From assembly GCA_045596625.1 (NCBI GenBank), contig JAZOCU010000054.1:400433-464432 (forward strand): a stretch of 64,000 bases of DNA, read 5' to 3'. This DNA is from Firm-04 sp045596625. GTDB lineage: Bacteria; Bacillota; Clostridia; Oscillospirales; Ruminococcaceae. Shown in pieces: positions 36,281 through 43,338 of this stretch (position 1 is the first letter of the stretch; every line of letters begins with the position of its first letter). Below the pieces are notes generated by a model. The model worked only from the letters and a program-made list of their open reading frames with translations. It searched no databases and was not told the origin of the DNA. A program made the position numbers and the translations under genes.

Positions 36281-38341
36281 TCAGGGCGTTGCAATAATCG
36301 CACCATAGGGCGGCAGCGGCAGCTTGTTCTGATAGCAGCGACCGCTTTCTACATCCTGCAGCGGGAAGGGCAGCGCAATTGTCTGTGGAGTACGAGTCCA
36401 GTTTTGCAGGAAATAGAATTCCGTGCCATCGGCAGCAATACGCTTATTGGCGCATACACCATAGGGAAGATCGGCAGGGAGTGCCTTTTCAATGGCAAGG
36501 GATTCCGCCAGCGGCAGCAGAAAATCCGCAAAGAACTTGTCATCGGCAAATGCTGCCAGATAGTAGACCTGTCCTCTGCCCTCGCTGCGGCAGGTCAAAA
36601 CGGGCATGCCATCCGGTTCACATGGATTATCGTTATCATAAACAGCCAGCACCTTGGCATCCTCGGCAGCGATCCGTTCACACAATTTGTTGAGCTGATA
36701 AGTCTTTGCCATATTCTCAAAGGGTGGTTTTGTTAAACGCATCGTCTGATGCTGCCAATCATACAGCGGATCGGTTTCCAGATAGCGTATTCCTGCCAAT
36801 GCTGCGAGGCCGCAGGCCGGTGTATCGCCCAGATAGCAAAGATCATGCTCATCCACCACGCCGGTATGGCAGGTCAGAATCAATGTGCCGCCCTGCTTGA
36901 CATAGGCGATCAGCCGCTGTGCGGTTTCTTTGCGCAGCAGATACAGCATCGGCACACAAAGGAGCTTGTAGGCAGAAAAATCCATATCCGCATTCACCAC
37001 ATCCACCGGAATGCCTGCTTGCCAGAAAGGGCGATAAAAGCGGAAGAACAAATCGGTATCACCGATATCATCGTTGCGAGGCCCTTTGGCATCGTTGACC
37101 GCCCAGTGATTTTCCATATCATAGAGAATTGCGGTTTGGGAAGGAACTCTTGCTCCGCAGAGTGCATCGAGGGAGGCAAGCATTTTACCCACACCGCTGA
37201 CCTCTTGAAAGGTACGGGTATCGGTTCTGCCTGAATGAGATACTACGGCACCATGAAACTTTTCACAGGAGCCGCGGCTTTGACGGAATTGGAAATACTG
37301 AATGCTGTCTGCGCCATGTGCCAGATGGGCAATCGAGGACAGCCGCAGAAAACCGGGCTGCTTGGGACGGCATACACCATGCCAGTTGGTTTGCGAAGGT
37401 GTATTTTCCATCAGAAGATACGGTTTTCCCAGCATGGTGCGGCAAATGTCGGAATAGGCATCATTCCACATAGCATTGCCGCTTTCATCTCCGTTATCGG
37501 TATTATGGAAGGTGGGGTAGCTATCCCATGAAATCACATCCAGAAGCGGCAGCATTTTCCAGTAATCAATGCCGTCATAAAAGCCCATGAAATTGGCGGT
37601 GACGGGCAGATCGGGATTAGCGGCCTTCAGCGGAGCGATCTCGTTGGCGAAGAAATCGACGGTCTGGGCAGTGCAGAATCGTTTCCAGTCCAGATTCAGA
37701 CCATGGATATTGGTTTCCCCTGCCGGAGAGGGCGATTCGATCTGCGACCAATCGGTATATGTATGCGACCAGAAGGCTGTCCAATAAGCCTGATTGAGCG
37801 CATCCAGAGAGCCGTATCTGGCTTTCAGCCATTGCCGGAATGCCTCTTGGCAAAGAGGGCAATGACACTGGCCTTGAATTTCATTGCTGATATGCCAGAG
37901 AATCACAGCAGGATGATTGGCAAAGCGTTCTGCAAGCTTTGTGTTGATCTGGCGCACCTTTTTCCGATAGATCGGAGAGGTATAACAATGATTGTGGCGT
38001 CCGCCCTGCAGATCACGCACACGCATTTCGTTTACGCGGCGGATCTCGGGATATTTATGTGCCATCCATACCGGCTTTGCACCGGATGGTGTTGCAAGAA
38101 CGGAATAGATTCCGTTTTCATATAATGTATCAATGATCTTATTGAGCCAATCAAGCTGATAATCGTTTTCCTTCGGCTCCAGAGCAGCCCATGCAAATAT
38201 GCCGACAGAGACACAGTTGATGCCGGCAAGCTTCATCAGCTCGATATCTTTTTGCAGGATTTCAGGGTGATCAAGCCATTGTTCGGGATTATAGTCAGCG
38301 CCGTGAAGCATATGAGGCAGAGCAGTCAGATAGGAAGCCAT
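36281..38341 (-). CDS. GH42 beta-galactosidase
   Basis: A 686-residue cytosolic enzyme. Typical GH42 features are HGADYNPEQWLDHPEILQKD near the N-terminus, the acid/base Glu154 in WHISNEIQGQC, four cysteines around CHCPLC that may bind zinc, the nucleophile Glu312 in LLMENTPSQTNW, and a late trimerisation-like domain with LILTCHTGVVDEHD. The ATG at 38341 is preferred; an ATG at 38353 directly abuts the AAGGG site. With GH74 and GH36 it could finish galactosylated xyloglucan side chains or milk/plant galactosides. It is first in the operon and has the promoter with the inverted-repeat operators. Confidence 0.94.
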   Translation of the reverse strand: MASYLTALPHMLHGADYNPEQWLDHPEILQKDIELMKLAGINCVSVGIFAWAALEPKENDYQLDWLNKIIDTLYENGIYSVLATPSGAKPVWMAHKYPEIRRVNEMRVRDLQGGRHNHCYTSPIYRKKVRQINTKLAERFANHPAVILWHISNEIQGQCHCPLCQEAFRQWLKARYGSLDALNQAYWTAFWSHTYTDWSQIESPSPAGETNIHGLNLDWKRFCTAQTVDFFANEIAPLKAANPDLPVTANFMGFYDGIDYWKMLPLLDVISWDSYPTFHNTDNGDESGNAMWNDAYSDICRTMLGKPYLLMENTPSQTNWHGVCRPKQPGFLRLSSIAHLAHGADSIQYFQFRQSRGSCEKFHGAVVSHSGRTDTRTFQEVSGVGKMLASLDALCGARVPSQTAILYDMENHWAVNDAKGPRNDDIGDTDLFFRFYRPFWQAGIPVDVVNADMDFSAYKLLCVPMLYLLRKETAQRLIAYVKQGGTLILTCHTGVVDEHDLCYLGDTPACGLAALAGIRYLETDPLYDWQHQTMRLTKPPFENMAKTYQLNKLCERIAAEDAKVLAVYDNDNPCEPDGMPVLTCRSEGRGQVYYLAAFADDKFFADFLLPLAESLAIEKALPADLPYGVCANKRIAADGTEFYFLQNWTRTPQTIALPFPLQDVESGRCYQNKLPLPPYGAIIATP

Positions 38342-38385
38342 CGTGAATCTCATCCCTTCATTATAAATTGGATACAGATATCGTT

Positions 38386-38426
38386 ATTATATCGTAAACA
38401 ATACGAATCGTCAAGCGTTTTCGTAT
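38386..38426 (-). promoter_or_regulatory. Promoter and probable operators of the glycosidase operon
   Basis: Minus strand TTGACG (38414-38409), a 17-bp spacer and TATAAT (38391-38386). The spacer contains the inverted repeat TCGTA-5 nt-TACGA (38392-38406). A second inverted repeat, ATACGAA-12 nt-TTCGTAT (38401-38407 and 38420-38426), covers the -35. Arms of this type suit a LacI- or GntR-type repressor. No regulator gene is adjacent. Confidence 0.7.
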
Positions 38427-38473
38427 ATTTTTAAGGCCTGCGCGGTATCTTTATGGGAATTTTTGTCAGATAC

Positions 38474-38502
38474 TTGTGCTTTTGGCAGAGATGTAGTATA
38501 AT
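38474..38502 (+). promoter_or_regulatory. Promoter of the HD protein-GH13 pair
   Basis: TTGTGC (38474-38479), a 17-bp spacer and TATAAT (38497-38502). Confidence 0.65.
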
Positions 38503-38565
38503 AATAGATGAAATATCAAACAGAAAGGAAACGGTGCTGTTTTAATATCACCGAAATGGAAGGCT

Positions 38566-39204
38566 ATGACAGAGCAGATGCGTTTGGCAAAACAAGAAGA
38601 ATTCATCCGCATATACAGAGAGAATATTTTCCGTAAGGGTGCGGACAAACTGTTGGATTATCTTTGCTCGGAAGAGAGCGACTTTTTCACTGCGCCTGCC
38701 AGCACACGATATCACGGGGCATATGCCGGCGGCTTGCTGGAGCATTCTTTAAATGTCTATGAATGCTTAAAGGATTATCTGGCACGTCCGAGAGTACAGT
38801 CTCTGTATAGGATGCGGTATTCGGAAGAAAGCATTGCCATTGCTGCATTGCTTCATGATATCTGCAAAATGAATTTTTATACTGTGGATTATCGAAACAG
38901 CAAAAATGCACAGGGTCAGTGGGAAAAAGTCCCCTATTATAAAATTGAGGATCGGTTCCCTTATGGACATGGTGAAAAATCGGTTTATATGATCCAGTTT
39001 TTTATGCATCTGAAAAAGGAGGAAGCCTTTGCGATCCGTTGGCATATGGGTTTTTCCGGACCGGAGGATGCCAATACCGTCGGCCGTGCGCTGGAGCAGT
39101 ATCCATTGGCATTTGCACTTTGTACTGCCGATATGGAGGCCAGCTATTTTATGGAAGGTGCAGCGGCGATAGCATCAAAGCAGGCAGAGGAAACTGCACA
39201 ATAA
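38566..39204 (+). CDS. HD domain protein, YhaM-like
   Basis: A 212-residue protein with an HD phosphohydrolase fold: GGLLEHSLNVYECLK (first histidine), then AALLHDICKMNFY (His-Asp pair), and later HGEKSVYMIQFFM and AIRWHMGFSG. The arrangement is that of the HD domain of the 3'-5' exoribonuclease YhaM, but the N-terminal OB domain is missing, so the substrate is uncertain. GGAAGG lies very close to the ATG at 38566; 38578 is an alternative start. It shares a promoter with the GH13 gene, 33 bases downstream. Confidence 0.85.
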   Translation: MTEQMRLAKQEEFIRIYRENIFRKGADKLLDYLCSEESDFFTAPASTRYHGAYAGGLLEHSLNVYECLKDYLARPRVQSLYRMRYSEESIAIAALLHDICKMNFYTVDYRNSKNAQGQWEKVPYYKIEDRFPYGHGEKSVYMIQFFMHLKKEEAFAIRWHMGFSGPEDANTVGRALEQYPLAFALCTADMEASYFMEGAAAIASKQAEETAQ

Positions 39205-39237
39205 ATATTATTTTCACATAGAAAGGTCTTTATCGTT

Positions 39238-40881
39238 ATGTCTTGGGTTCAAAGTGCACTGTTTTATCATATTTATCCGCTGGGGCTTTGCGGAGCGCCC
39301 ACAGAAAATGACGGGGGCGAACCGGTTTCCCGCATTCGCTGTATTCATGACTGGATCCCCCATCTCAAGAAAATGCATATCAATGCGATCTATTTCAGTC
39401 CTCTTTGGGAATCGGGCACCCACGGTTATGATACCATAGACCACACCACATTGGATCGTCGCCTCGGTACCAATGAGGATCTGGAAGCGCTTTGCACGGC
39501 ACTTCATGAAAATGGGATCCGCATTGTGCTGGATGGTGTGTTCAATCATGTAGGCAGAGGCTTTTTTGCATTTCAGGATCTGCTTTGCCATCGGGAGCAG
39601 TCGCAATATCGGGACTGGTTCTGTAATTTGAATTTCGGCGGCTCCAATCGTTTTGGCGATCCCTTCTGGTATGAGTCATGGCATGGCTGTGAGGAGCTGG
39701 TGAAGCTGAATCTGCGTAATGATACAGTGGCATCGTATCTGGAGCGTGCCATTCTTGAATGGATTGACCGCTATGATATTGACGGCATCCGTTTTGATGC
39801 TGCCGATTGTGTGGATCGAGATTTCTTCCGCCGGATCCGTCATGTAGTCAAATCCCGCAAACCCGATTGCTGGCTGATGGGAGAGCTGATCCACGGAGAT
39901 TATTCACAGTGGGCGAATCCGGAGATGCTGGACTCTTCTACCAATTACGAGTGCTGGAAAGGCATCTGGTCGAGCCATAATGACAAAAACTATTTTGAGA
40001 TTAATTATGGGATCAACCGACAGTCGGGACAGCATGGTATTTACAAAAATCTGCTGCTGTATAATTTTGCCGACAATCATGATGTAAGCCGGGTGGCTTC
40101 GCAGCTGAAGGATGAACGGCACCTGCCGCTGGTCTATGCATTATTGTATGCAATGCCGGGAATTCCATCGATTTATTATGGCAGTGAATTTGCTTTGAAA
40201 GCTGAAAAGCGTAAGGATACCGACTGGAATCTGCGTCCTGCACTGGATATCCATGCGCTATGTGCCGAAGGCGCTTCTCTTTGTGCGTTCTTGTATGGTT
40301 TAGGTGCGCTTTATGCAGCATACCCTGTCTTGCATGACGGTGCTTTTACAACCGTAGAGGTGCGAAATCAGCAATTGGTATTTCGCCGCGGCGAGGGCGA
40401 TTCGGCGTTGTATTGTGTCTTGAATCTTGCAGATACAGAAGCATCTCTGCCTTTGCCGATATCAGGAGAAGGTTGGGTGAATTTGTTCAACGATACAGCT
40501 GTGAAAGCAAGTGGACAAATCGTCATGGCCCCCTGCTCCGCTGCATGGATCGCCCAAAAGATCGAGAATTCAGAAGATAATGCGCCTGCTTTGATTGCGA
40601 CAATGCGTTCCGAAAAAAACGATCAGCCGGCTGCAGAACCGGAAGCAGCATCTATCGCTGCGTCTGCACAACTTGATCCTGTCAGAGAAGCAATTGCGCA
40701 GATGCTTTCGGCAAGCAATCTTTCGGTGGAGCAGCTTGCACAGCAATGCAATGTTCCTGCTGTGATGATACAGCAGATGCGGCAGGGCAATGGAGAACCT
40801 ACCATCGGTATGCTGCAGCAGCTTGCTGATGCACAGGGCTTACAAATGCAACTCAAATTTTTGCCGAAGGGATCTTGCTGA
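39238..40881 (+). CDS. GH13 alpha-amylase family enzyme with a C-terminal XRE-like helix-turn-helix
   Basis: A 547-residue protein. Residues 1-440 are a GH13 enzyme: INAIYFSPLWES, VLDGVFNHVGRGF, nucleophile Asp187 in DGIRFDAADC, acid/base Glu216 in LMGELIHG and FADNHD (277-282), then a short beta domain. There is no signal peptide, so it acts inside the cell on maltodextrins or similar sugars. After a flexible alanine/glutamate-rich linker (about 445-478), residues 479-547 read as a five-helix XRE/HigA-type DNA-binding domain: LSVEQLAQQCNVPAVMIQQM, then GNGEPTIGMLQQLADAQGL. I do not know a characterised protein with this join. It may be a trigger-enzyme-like regulator or an oligomerisation add-on. 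Confidence 0.88.
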   Translation: MSWVQSALFYHIYPLGLCGAPTENDGGEPVSRIRCIHDWIPHLKKMHINAIYFSPLWESGTHGYDTIDHTTLDRRLGTNEDLEALCTALHENGIRIVLDGVFNHVGRGFFAFQDLLCHREQSQYRDWFCNLNFGGSNRFGDPFWYESWHGCEELVKLNLRNDTVASYLERAILEWIDRYDIDGIRFDAADCVDRDFFRRIRHVVKSRKPDCWLMGELIHGDYSQWANPEMLDSSTNYECWKGIWSSHNDKNYFEINYGINRQSGQHGIYKNLLLYNFADNHDVSRVASQLKDERHLPLVYALLYAMPGIPSIYYGSEFALKAEKRKDTDWNLRPALDIHALCAEGASLCAFLYGLGALYAAYPVLHDGAFTTVEVRNQQLVFRRGEGDSALYCVLNLADTEASLPLPISGEGWVNLFNDTAVKASGQIVMAPCSAAWIAQKIENSEDNAPALIATMRSEKNDQPAAEPEAASIAASAQLDPVREAIAQMLSASNLSVEQLAQQCNVPAVMIQQMRQGNGEPTIGMLQQLADAQGLQMQLKFLPKGSC

Positions 40882-40891
40882 TGCATCAGAA

Positions 40892-40940
40892 AGCAGCACC
40901 TCAGAAGTCTGTTGACATTGAGGTGCTGCTCTTTTTATTT
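40892..40940 (+). terminator. Terminator after the GH13 gene
   Basis: AGCAGCACCTCA pairs with TGAGGTGCTGCT across a 15-base loop and is followed by CTTTTTATTT. Confidence 0.85.
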
Positions 40941-40987
40941 CGGCTTTTGATTATTATGATAGCATCAACGATCGGAACGATCAATCG

Positions 40988-41025
40988 AAAAAAGCTGTTC
41001 CCGATAGAGCTTCGGGAACAGCTTT
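40988..41025 (-). terminator. Terminator of the signal-peptidase-like gene
   Basis: On the minus strand AAAGCTGTTCCCGA pairs with TCGGGAACAGCTTT and is followed by a T-run. It starts just after the stop of the gene at 41030. Confidence 0.85.
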
Positions 41026-41029
41026 GCGG

Positions 41030-42211
41030 TTAATCATCCAGTTCTTTCTGTGCGGCGTTGAGCATTGCCATCAGATCATCAAAGTTTGCATTGCTTGAAG
41101 GAGCTGCAGCCTTTTTGGACGCTGTTGCTTTCGGCGCAGCAGCGGGCTTCTTTTGCTTTGCAGCCGCTTTCGGCGCAGTGGATTTCTTTGGCAGCTCGGA
41201 CGCTGCTGTTTGTTTCGATTGTGCTTCCACAGGTTTTTCCTCTGCCGGAGGATCGATTGGCTGCTCGGGTGCGGGTTCTTCCTGTACAATAGGCAGAGGT
41301 CCGGTTTTCTTGGTAGGACGTCCTGCGATCAGATCCATCAGCTCCGGGTCGGGCTTAGGCATTTGTTTGGTGGTAGGAATTGCAGTCTGGGTAGTATACA
41401 AAGGAACTTCCGAGGTGATCGGCGCACTGGTACGATGGTTCTCGATGTTTTTGCGAATCGCTGCAATGCGTTCGGCTCGGCGTGCCGCTTCCTGTTCTTC
41501 CTGTTTTTTCTTTTCGTCTTCGGTCAATGCGGCGGCCGCCTTCGGCTCATCCGTATTTTTAGCAGCTTCAGCAGCGGCTTTTTTCTTTCCTTGAATGGAT
41601 TTCACAAATGCAAGATCGGTATCGTCATCGTCATCGTCATCGTCATCATCCTCCTCACGAGCAGCGATATAAAGTGCTGCCACATACAGAAGTAATACGA
41701 TGCAAGGGAGAATCAAGCAAAGGATCAACCCGATAATACCGGTCAGAAAACGAACCATTGCTCCTAATTCCGGACTTCTTTGACGGCAGACACCGGCGAT
41801 GTTCTCGGCAGATACCGCAATGGAATCTGTATTGGTTTTGGTAGTCAGATAGTAAAGCGGCTGCGTTTGTGTGCTGTTGATGTCGGTAGCAGCATTGAGG
41901 ATCAGACTCACCTGTCCGATCCGATACTCGCCGGTTGTCGAGCTGTATAGTACAATATCATTGGTGAGCGGTGCTGAGGTATCCTTTTCATTCAAAATTA
42001 CCAGAGCACCTTCCGGGATAATGGGTTCCATATCTGCGGATTGATAGCAGTAATAGCGGTGGCCGAAAAATGTTGGCAGGGAATCCTTGCTGCGGAACAG
42101 AAGATTTACAGTCAATGTAAATGCAGCAAGCAGCAGCATACACACAATCAGCAGTACACCCAGACAGGAGATCCTGCTTTTTCGCTTTTCGGTTGTGGAA
42201 GTGTTGCTCAT
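41030..42211 (-). CDS. Signal peptidase I-like membrane protein lacking the catalytic serine
   Basis: A 393-residue protein. Residues 17-38 form a membrane helix. An S24/S26-type peptidase fold follows: YYCYQSADMEPIIPEGALVI matches the SipW-type SGSMxP box, but the nucleophile serine before methionine is Asp60, so peptidase activity is unlikely. Then TNDIVLYSSTTGEYRIGQV and a second membrane segment (about 155-180) lead to a cytosolic tail with ten consecutive aspartates followed by an alanine/lysine/proline-rich region to the C-terminus. The ATG at 42211 lacks a strong ribosome site; a TTG six bases upstream is possible. The role is unknown; it may bind substrates or anchor partners without cleaving them. 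Confidence 0.8.
   Translation of the reverse strand: MSNTSTTEKRKSRISCLGVLLIVCMLLLAAFTLTVNLLFRSKDSLPTFFGHRYYCYQSADMEPIIPEGALVILNEKDTSAPLTNDIVLYSSTTGEYRIGQVSLILNAATDINSTQTQPLYYLTTKTNTDSIAVSAENIAGVCRQRSPELGAMVRFLTGIIGLILCLILPCIVLLLYVAALYIAAREEDDDDDDDDDDTDLAFVKSIQGKKKAAAEAAKNTDEPKAAAALTEDEKKKQEEQEAARRAERIAAIRKNIENHRTSAPITSEVPLYTTQTAIPTTKQMPKPDPELMDLIAGRPTKKTGPLPIVQEEPAPEQPIDPPAEEKPVEAQSKQTAASELPKKSTAPKAAAKQKKPAAAPKATASKKAAAPSSNANFDDLMAMLNAAQKELDD
41621..41656. repeat. ATCGTC hexanucleotide microsatellite (poly-Asp coding)
   Basis: Four exact ATCGTC units followed by ATCATC CTCCTC encode the poly-aspartate/glutamate run of the signal-peptidase-like protein. Such tracts can change length by slippage in steps of two residues. 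Confidence 0.8.
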
Positions 42212-42496
42212 GTACAAATCTTGCAGTCACGTGTTTTTTGCGGACTGCTCTCCTTTCATATTTGCGTGATTCTTTGGTGTCAAGATCATACAGCCAAAGT
42301 TTTCCACACATAGTATAGCACACTTTTTGCAAAATTACAATCTTTTTTTGTTTTTTTCAAAGATTCCTTATTCCGCAAAGCTGTTTGCTAAAGGTTTCGT
42401 TGGCATACAGCTGCCAATCGATAGTATGATTTTATGCGAAATGATAGAAATCGGGGGGCGTTCTCTAACATTGTCCTTAGTTTTTGCTTTTTGCTC
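42212..42496. other. Intergenic region before the tRNA locus
   Basis: I see no gene, RNA or repeat of note in these 285 bases. A GGAG at about 42252 is too far from the minus-strand start to serve as its ribosome site. Confidence 0.6.
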
Positions 42497-42525
42497 TTGA
42501 CTTTTTTCTTTTGCTGTGGTATAAT
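42497..42525 (+). promoter_or_regulatory. Promoter of the tRNA-Thr locus
   Basis: TTGACT (42497-42502), a 17-bp spacer and TATAAT (42520-42525), 44 bp before the first tRNA-like copy. It is the only strong promoter before the three tRNA copies, so it should drive the intact third one. Confidence 0.85.
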
Positions 42526-42568
42526 AATTAGGCGATATAGAGAATACGTTCTTGTGAAAGTTGAACAT

Positions 42569-42639
42569 GCCGGCGCAGCTCAGTTGTGTAGCGCACGTTT
42601 GTCGATGGCAAACAGGCTCATATCGTAATGAGCGGGTCG
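42569..42639 (+). pseudogene. tRNA-Thr-like remnant A (5' portion), broken at the T arm
   Basis: It starts GCCGGCG with a D-arm-like GCTCAGTTG, has an aberrant middle with the hairpin GTTTG/CAAAC, then an anticodon arm GCTCA-TATCGTAA-TGAGC resembling tRNA-Thr(CGU) with one extra loop base, and stops at GGGTCG. Beyond that point the sequence is the left end of a mobile element. The acceptor does not match the 3' half at 62043, so this copy has decayed or been rearranged. Confidence 0.6.
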
Positions 42640-42710
42640 TGGGTTGTCGTTAAAGTGACATCACAACGGACTGCTAAGCCTTGCAAAATCAAAACTGAAT
42701 ATCATATGCT
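42624..42710 (+). repeat. 87-bp direct repeat, copy 1 (tRNA part plus element left end)
   Basis: It is nearly identical to 42741-42827, at a period of 117 bp and with only a few differences. It contains the end of a tRNA 5' half, the GGTCG core and the 68-bp element left end. Confidence 0.9.
42635..42657. other. attL of the outer element
   Basis: Core GGTCG (42635-42639), then TGGGTTGTCGTTAAAGTG, the right arm of the outer attP. The paired right end is at 62024-62047. Confidence 0.7.
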
Positions 42711-42756
42711 GGTGTGGCTCAGTTGGTAGAGCAGTTCATTCGTAATGAACGGGTCG
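42708..42756 (+). pseudogene. tRNA-Thr(CGU) copy B, 5' half
   Basis: It has an intact acceptor strand GCTGGTG, D arm and anticodon arm GTTCA-TTCGTAA-TGAAC (anticodon CGU), ending at GGGTCG. The missing T arm and 3' acceptor CACCAGC are at 54645-54672. All seven acceptor bases pair, which shows that the two halves were one gene. Confidence 0.9.
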
Positions 42757-42827
42757 TGGGTTGTCGGTAAAGCGACATCACAACGGACTGCTAAGCCTTG
42801 CAAAATCAAAACTGAATATCAAATGCT
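42741..42827 (+). repeat. 87-bp direct repeat, copy 2
   Basis: Second copy of the unit at 42624. Two of the differences fall in the attP arm (GTTAAAGTG in copy 1, GGTAAAGCG in copy 2). Confidence 0.9.
42752..42774. other. attL of the inner element
   Basis: Core GGTCG (42752-42756), then TGGGTTGTCGGTAAAGCG. GTTGTC and TAAAGCG are exact reverse complements of GACAAC and CGCTTTA at the right end (54626-54640). Confidence 0.8.
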
Positions 42828-42900
42828 TGTGTGGCTCAGTCGGTAGAGCAGTTCATTCGTAATGAACGGGTCGCAGGTTCGAATCCTGTCACAAGCTCCA
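42825..42900 (+). tRNA. tRNA-Thr (anticodon CGU), intact copy C
   Basis: A 76-nt cloverleaf: acceptor GCTTGTG/CACAAGC, D arm GCTC/GAGC, anticodon arm GTTCA-TTCGTAA-TGAAC, T arm GCAGG-TTCGAAT-CCTGT, and an encoded CCA. It decodes ACG. It lies 68 bp inside the inner element's left end and has no promoter of its own, so it should be expressed from the host promoter at 42497. It contains an intact GGGTCGCAGG target site. Confidence 0.95.
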
Positions 42901-42921
42901 AAGCCAAACGCTAGGCGAATT

Positions 42922-42955
42922 TCGGGTTTCACTTTGTGAGACCCGATTTTTCTTT
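42922..42955 (+). terminator. Terminator of the tRNA-Thr transcript
   Basis: TCGGGT/ACCCGA with inner TCAC/GTGA forms one hairpin, followed by TTTTTCTTTT. Confidence 0.85.
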
Positions 42956-43048
42956 TGGGAAACAGCTTTAATAATTGTTCGGGTAGTTTTTAATCTGGTT
43001 ATCTAGAAATGATTTCAGGTCAATTCCGCACAATTCGGCAGTAACCCA

Positions 43049-43077
43049 TTGAAAAACGCAAGAAAATGTGATATAAT
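43049..43077 (+). promoter_or_regulatory. Promoter of the HTH/restriction-modification operon
   Basis: TTGAAA (43049-43054), a 17-bp spacer and TATAAT (43072-43077), 36 bp before the HTH gene. Confidence 0.75.
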
Positions 43078-43113
43078 GTATCATATAAAGTTGTAAAAAC
43101 GGGGAGATTCATT

Positions 43114-43311
43114 ATGCAAGAATTGAAATATATGCCGGAACGATGGTATTCTACTAAGGAAATGTGTGAGTATCTTGGCGTAAGCCGTGACACACTGCTA
43201 ACTTGGATCAACGAAAAGAATATGCCTGCAAGCAAGGTTGGACGCAGTTGGAAGTTCAAAACAAGTGAAGTAGATGAATGGATCAAAAGCGGAAAGGCCG
43301 CAGCTAATTAA
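43114..43311 (+). CDS. Excisionase/MerR-type helix-turn-helix protein
   Basis: A 65-residue DNA-binding protein with a winged helix: WYSTKEMCEYLGVSRDTLLT, then INEKNMPASKVGRSWKFKTS and a final EVDEWI helix. The fold is that of excisionase-family (HTH_17) proteins. It could be the excision factor of the element, but serine recombinases normally use unrelated directionality factors, and its position as first gene of the R-M operon (27 bases before the companion gene) argues for a controller of R-M expression. A GGGGAG site precedes the ATG. Confidence 0.85.
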   Translation: MQELKYMPERWYSTKEMCEYLGVSRDTLLTWINEKNMPASKVGRSWKFKTSEVDEWIKSGKAAAN

Positions 43312-43338
43312 TCACAACAGCTGCAAGGTAAACGAATT

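Noticed and set aside
42590..42620. Second tRNA anticodon arm (GTTTG-TCGATGG-CAAAC) read as tRNA-Ile
   Set aside because: U33 is missing and no acceptor or T arm follows, so it is not a separate tRNA gene.
42624..42827. CRISPR array or satellite from the two 87-bp repeats
   Set aside because: There are only two units, each made of tRNA and att sequence; the nested insertion explains them, and there are no cas genes.
43114..43311. HTH protein as the element's excision factor
   Set aside because: It fits better as the first gene of the R-M operon; serine recombinases use other types of directionality factor, so I kept it as a regulator.
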